A stretch of 39,446 nucleotides of DNA from a bacterium (GTDB taxonomy: Bacteria; Bacteroidota; Ignavibacteria; Ignavibacteriales; Melioribacteraceae). Location: contig DAHYUM010000005.1 in NCBI GenBank assembly GCA_027398005.1, positions 1 to 39,446 on the forward strand, read 5' to 3'. The position numbers and the translations under genes were made by a program. Shown here in pieces: positions 36,003-39,446 of the stretch. The notes below the pieces were generated by a model that had not been told where the DNA came from, ran no database searches, and saw only the letters and a program-made list of their open reading frames with translations. Each line of letters starts with the position of its first letter. Position 1 is the first letter of the stretch.

Positions 36003-36458
36003 ATGGAACCGGTTAATGTAAAAATTAAGAGAATAAAAGGATTATTTAATGATATACCGCTTCCTGCATATGCTACGGAAGGGAGCAGCGGAATGGATTT
36101 AAGGGCTGCTGTTGAAGAGGATTTTATACTTAAATCGGGTAAATTCGCCCTTATTCCAACCAATTTAAGTGTCGAAATCCCCTACGGCTACGAAATTCAG
36201 GTAAGGCCCCGCAGCGGTCTTGCCGCCAAAAACGGAATAAGCGTTCTCAATACTCCCGGAACAATCGATTCGGATTACAGAGGCGAAGTTAAAGTTATTC
36301 TTTTTAATTTCGGCCAAGATGATTTTGTTATTAAAAGAGGCGAAAGAATCGCTCAGATGGTTCTGGCTAAGGTTTATTTAGCCCGCTTAGTTGAATCGGA
36401 TGAATTGAATAACAGTTCCCGTGGCGAAGGCGGATTTGGCCATACGGGTAAACATTAG
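36003..36458 (+). CDS. dut: dUTP diphosphatase (trimeric dUTPase)
   Basis: Hydrolyses dUTP to dUMP, keeping uracil out of DNA and feeding thymidylate synthesis. The 151 residues carry the five motifs of trimeric dUTPases: [31 protein letters not shown] followed by [18 protein letters not shown] with the catalytic aspartate; GERIAQMV; and the C-terminal arm [12 protein letters not shown] that closes over the active site. The start has the strong AAAGGTGGTGG ribosome site. It is 26 bases upstream of dnaE, so the two replication-related genes are probably one unit. Confidence 0.96.
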   Translation: MEPVNVKIKRIKGLFNDIPLPAYATEGSSGMDLRAAVEEDFILKSGKFALIPTNLSVEIPYGYEIQVRPRSGLAAKNGISVLNTPGTIDSDYRGEVKVILFNFGQDDFVIKRGERIAQMVLAKVYLARLVESDELNNSSRGEGGFGHTGKH

Positions 36459-36484
36459 TTTAGAAAGCGAGGTAGTTTTTATAG

Positions 36485-39446
36485 ATGGGTGACTTTATAC
36501 ACCTGCACAATCATTCTCATTACAGCCTTCAGGATGCCGCATGCACTGTTGAAGGATTAATTAATACCGCCAAGGAAATGGATATGCAGGCTCTTGCACT
36601 TACTGACCATGGCGTTATGTTTGGCATTTCAGAATTTTATACTAAAGCTAAAAAAGCAGGTATAAAACCGATTCTTGGAATGGAAGCCTATGTAGTTGTT
36701 GACGGATCCCGCTTCGATAGGGGCAACCCTGCCGATTCAGGAAGGAAAAAATCGAAGCATTATAATCATCTGGTACTTCTTGCTAAAAATGAAACCGGCT
36801 ACAGGAATTTGGTTAAACTCTCTTCGCTTGCTCATACGGAAGGATTTTATTATAAACCTAGAATTGACCTCGATATCCTTAGGGAAAGAAAAGAAGGGCT
36901 TATTTGCACTACTGCATGCCCGGCAGGACCCGTTTCGGTTCATCTTATTAATAACGAATTTGATAAAGCTTACGAAACTGCAAAAACATTAAAAGATATC
37001 TTCGGCGACGATTTTTATCTCGAAATTCAGGACCACGGACTGGATATTGAAAAACCGATTCTCGAGGGAATGCCTAAACTGGCTAAAATGCTAAATACTA
37101 AGCTGGTTGCCACAAACGATATACATTATATTAAACACGAACATTCAATTGCACACAATATTCTGCTTCTCCTTTCCGATAAAACCGGCAATGCAGATTA
37201 TAAAACATTACGCTACAATACCGACCAGGTTTATTTCAAAACAGCCGATGAAATGAAAAACTTGTTTAAAAAATATCCTGGTGCAATCGAATCTACCCTC
37301 GAAATTGAATCCAAAATTAATATCAATCTCGATTCCAAAGAAAATCATTTCCCTATTTTCCCTATTCCGGATGGAGTTGGATCGCTTGATGACTACTTCG
37401 AAATTCTGGCTAAGGAAGGGCTCCATAAAAGATTTAAAAAATTAAACAGGGAAATTGAAGACCGGTTTAATTTTGAGGTAGGTGTTATTAAAGAGATGGG
37501 CTATTCCGGCTATTTTCTTGTTGTGCAGGATTTTATAAACGCCAGCAAAAGCAGGGGTATTCCTGTAGGCCCCGGCAGAGGCAGCGCCGCAGGAAGCCTT
37601 GTGGCTTATGCCCTCGGCATTACAAATGTTAATCCATTGGATTACGCCCTGTTGTTCGAAAGATTTCTTAATCCCGCCCGTAAATCGATGCCCGATATAG
37701 ACGTTGACTTTGCCGATGACCAGCGCGGCGAGGTTATTAATTATGTTAAAGAAAAATATGGCGAAAAATCCGTTTGCCAGATTATTACTTTTAACCGCCT
37801 CTCTTCCAAGGCTGTTTTAAGGGATGTGGCCCGCGTTCTTAAAATTCCTATTGCTACAGTTAACAGCATTACAAAGTGGATTCCATCAAAATTCGGCAAA
37901 GTGTTTACTATCGAACAGGCTCTTGACGAAGTGCCCGAATTGAAATGGGTTAAAGATTCTAAAGACCCGAGTATTCAGGAACTTATTAAGTATTCACGCA
38001 TCCTCGAAGGTATGAACCGCAATGCATCTACGCATGCCGCGGGCGTTGTTATTGCCCCCGGCGAGGTTAGCGATTATGTCCCCCTTGCTATTTACGGCGA
38101 TAGCGACGACATTGTTACTCAGTACAATATGAAAGAGCTCGAAAGCGCCGGTATCCTTAAAATGGATTTTCTGGGACTTAGAACCCTTACCATTATACGC
38201 GATACTATTGACCTTGTAAAGAAAACCAGGGGTATCGATATTAACATGGACGATATTCCCCTTGACGATAAAAAAACTTATGAGCTTTTTGCTAAAGGGC
38301 AGACTACCGCTGTATTCCAGTTCGAATCGGCCCCGATGCGCGAGTACCTAAAAAAGCTTATTCCAAATTCCATTCTCGATCTTACCGCCATGAACGCGCT
38401 CTACCGACCGGGACCAATGGAGTTTATAGACGACTTTATTTCGCGCAAGCACGGACGCACTAAAATTGTTTATCAGCACCCTGTGCTCGAAAGCATATTA
38501 AAAGAAACAAACGGCATTATCGTTTATCAGGAACAGGTAATTCAGATTGCCAATAAGGTTGCAGGCATGAGCCTTGCCGAAGCAGATTTGCTCCGCCGCG
38601 CTATGGGTAAAAAAGATCTTAAAGCAATGGCCGAACAGAAAGTGAAATTTGTCAATGGCGCCGTTGCCAATAATATCCCTGAAAAAACGGCTTCCGAAAT
38701 TTTTGACGCTATTGATAAATTTGCCAATTACGGCTTTAACAAAAGCCATGCGGTTGCATACAGCGTTGTTGCCTATCATACGGCTTACCTTAAAGCTCAT
38801 TACCTCGAAGAATTTTTGGCGGCCAACCTTTCAAACGAATTCGGCAACCCCGAAAAGGTTACCATTCTGCTTGAAGACTGCCGTAAGCTTAAAGTGAAGG
38901 TTTTATCCCCCGATATTAATAATCCGTCTATTAAATTTACCGTAGATAAAGGGCGTATTGTATTCGGTATGGCCGCCATTAAAAACGTTGGCGTTAATGC
39001 CGTTGCCGAAATTGAGAATGCCCATAGCCGAATTGAAAGAAATTTTAAGAGCATTTACGATTTCTGCTCATGCGTAGATACCCGTGTTGTTAATAAAAGA
39101 GTTCTCGAAGGGCTTGTGCTTGCGGGCGCATTCGATTCCTTTGGCGCCAGCAGGGCGCAAAATTTCGCCGCCATTGAAGAAGCCCTTAACTTTGGCAGCA
39201 AAGTGCAAAGCGCTAAAGATTCTCAATCGGGCGGGCTTTTTGGCAACGATAGCGAGGCCATAAAAATTCACGAACCCCAGCCGCCTAATGTTACACCGTG
39301 GGATTCGAAGGAAAAACTATCAAAAGAGCGGCAGGTGCTCGGCTTTTATCTTTCCGATCATCCATTAAGAAAATATGAATCGGAATATTATTCATTCGCT
39401 AACGTTTATCTTGGCGAGCCGGAGACTTTTAAGCTTAACGAGGTTG
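36485..39446 (+). CDS. dnaE: DNA polymerase III subunit alpha DnaE, 3' end outside the window
   Basis: The replicative polymerase. The frame is open to the window's end: 987 codons of an expected 1150-1200. The N-terminal PHP domain (FIHLHNHSHYSLQDAA, LTDHG) has candidate metal ligands H8, H10, D17, H42, E67, H95, C145, D212 and H214. The polymerase core has PGRGSAAGSLVAYALGI, then M402-P-D-I-D-V-D408 with the catalytic aspartates D406 and D408, LYRPGPMEFID, NGIIVYQEQVIQIA and NKSHAVAYSVVAYHTAYLKAHY. The helix-hairpin-helix region is visible; the OB-fold and tau-binding C-terminus are missing only because the window stops. GAGGT, 12 bases upstream, is the likely ribosome site. Confidence 0.97.
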   Translation, partial: MGDFIHLHNHSHYSLQDAACTVEGLINTAKEMDMQALALTDHGVMFGISEFYTKAKKAGIKPILGMEAYVVVDGSRFDRGNPADSGRKKSKHYNHLVLLAKNETGYRNLVKLSSLAHTEGFYYKPRIDLDILRERKEGLICTTACPAGPVSVHLINNEFDKAYETAKTLKDIFGDDFYLEIQDHGLDIEKPILEGMPKLAKMLNTKLVATNDIHYIKHEHSIAHNILLLLSDKTGNADYKTLRYNTDQVYFKTADEMKNLFKKYPGAIESTLEIESKININLDSKENHFPIFPIPDGVGSLDDYFEILAKEGLHKRFKKLNREIEDRFNFEVGVIKEMGYSGYFLVVQDFINASKSRGIPVGPGRGSAAGSLVAYALGITNVNPLDYALLFERFLNPARKSMPDIDVDFADDQRGEVINYVKEKYGEKSVCQIITFNRLSSKAVLRDVARVLKIPIATVNSITKWIPSKFGKVFTIEQALDEVPELKWVKDSKDPSIQELIKYSRILEGMNRNASTHAAGVVIAPGEVSDYVPLAIYGDSDDIVTQYNMKELESAGILKMDFLGLRTLTIIRDTIDLVKKTRGIDINMDDIPLDDKKTYELFAKGQTTAVFQFESAPMREYLKKLIPNSILDLTAMNALYRPGPMEFIDDFISRKHGRTKIVYQHPVLESILKETNGIIVYQEQVIQIANKVAGMSLAEADLLRRAMGKKDLKAMAEQKVKFVNGAVANNIPEKTASEIFDAIDKFANYGFNKSHAVAYSVVAYHTAYLKAHYLEEFLAANLSNEFGNPEKVTILLEDCRKLKVKVLSPDINNPSIKFTVDKGRIVFGMAAIKNVGVNAVAEIENAHSRIERNFKSIYDFCSCVDTRVVNKRVLEGLVLAGAFDSFGASRAQNFAAIEEALNFGSKVQSAKDSQSGGLFGNDSEAIKIHEPQPPNVTPWDSKEKLSKERQVLGFYLSDHPLRKYESEYYSFANVYLGEPETFKLNEV

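Noticed and set aside
36696-36992. A 98-codon + strand frame within dnaE as a separate gene
   Set aside because: It is in a different frame from the uninterrupted DnaE reading frame, whose PHP motifs cover this stretch.

Overview
The window is a continuous run of genes on the + strand; I found no convincing gene on the - strand and no RNA gene, insertion sequence or CRISPR array. Base composition is moderately AT-rich. The sequence suggests a Gram-negative, meso-diaminopimelate bacterium: MurE carries the DNPR motif, there is an outer-membrane beta-barrel protein, and there is a Wza-like exporter. The division cluster has no murB or ddl between murC and ftsQ, and FtsI ends in a PASTA domain. 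Together with the overall protein character this fits the Bacteroidota/Chlorobiota/Ignavibacteria branch. The placement is inference, not a database result.

Region 1 (1-900): the 3' part of a TPR-repeat protein that began before the window, followed by a small terminator-like hairpin. Region 2 (about 940-17050): a complete dcw (division and cell wall) operon, mraZ-rsmH-ftsL-ftsI-murE-murF-mraY-murD-ftsW-murG-murC-ftsQ-ftsA-ftsZ. Most junctions overlap by 1-13 bases. A promoter-like sequence and 10-bp-phased repeats resembling MraZ operators precede it, and a long-stem terminator closes it. It supplies lipid II synthesis, its polymerisation and cross-linking at the septum, and the Z-ring.

Region 3 (about 17150-32843): a surface-polysaccharide locus. 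It holds an outer-membrane protein, dTDP-glucose 4,6-dehydratase, an SLBB export protein, a Wzz-type chain-length regulator, a Wzx-type flippase, a Wzy-type polymerase, a GT4 and three GT2 glycosyltransferases, a methyltransferase, an LhgO-type FAD oxidase and a polyprenyl-phosphate hexose-1-phosphate transferase. The logic is that of a Wzx/Wzy pathway. The most unusual gene is the last: a GT2 glycosyltransferase fused to a full-length copy of the initiating-transferase architecture that has lost its catalytic core.

Region 4 (32843-35722): accA, a YbgC-type thioesterase and a second flippase. Region 5 (35723-39446): a 280-bp intergenic stretch with two identical 32-bp repeats, each containing a perfect 20-bp palindrome, 110 bp apart. 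It is followed by dut and the 5' 2.96 kb of dnaE, which runs off the window. DnaE retains what look like all nine PHP metal ligands.
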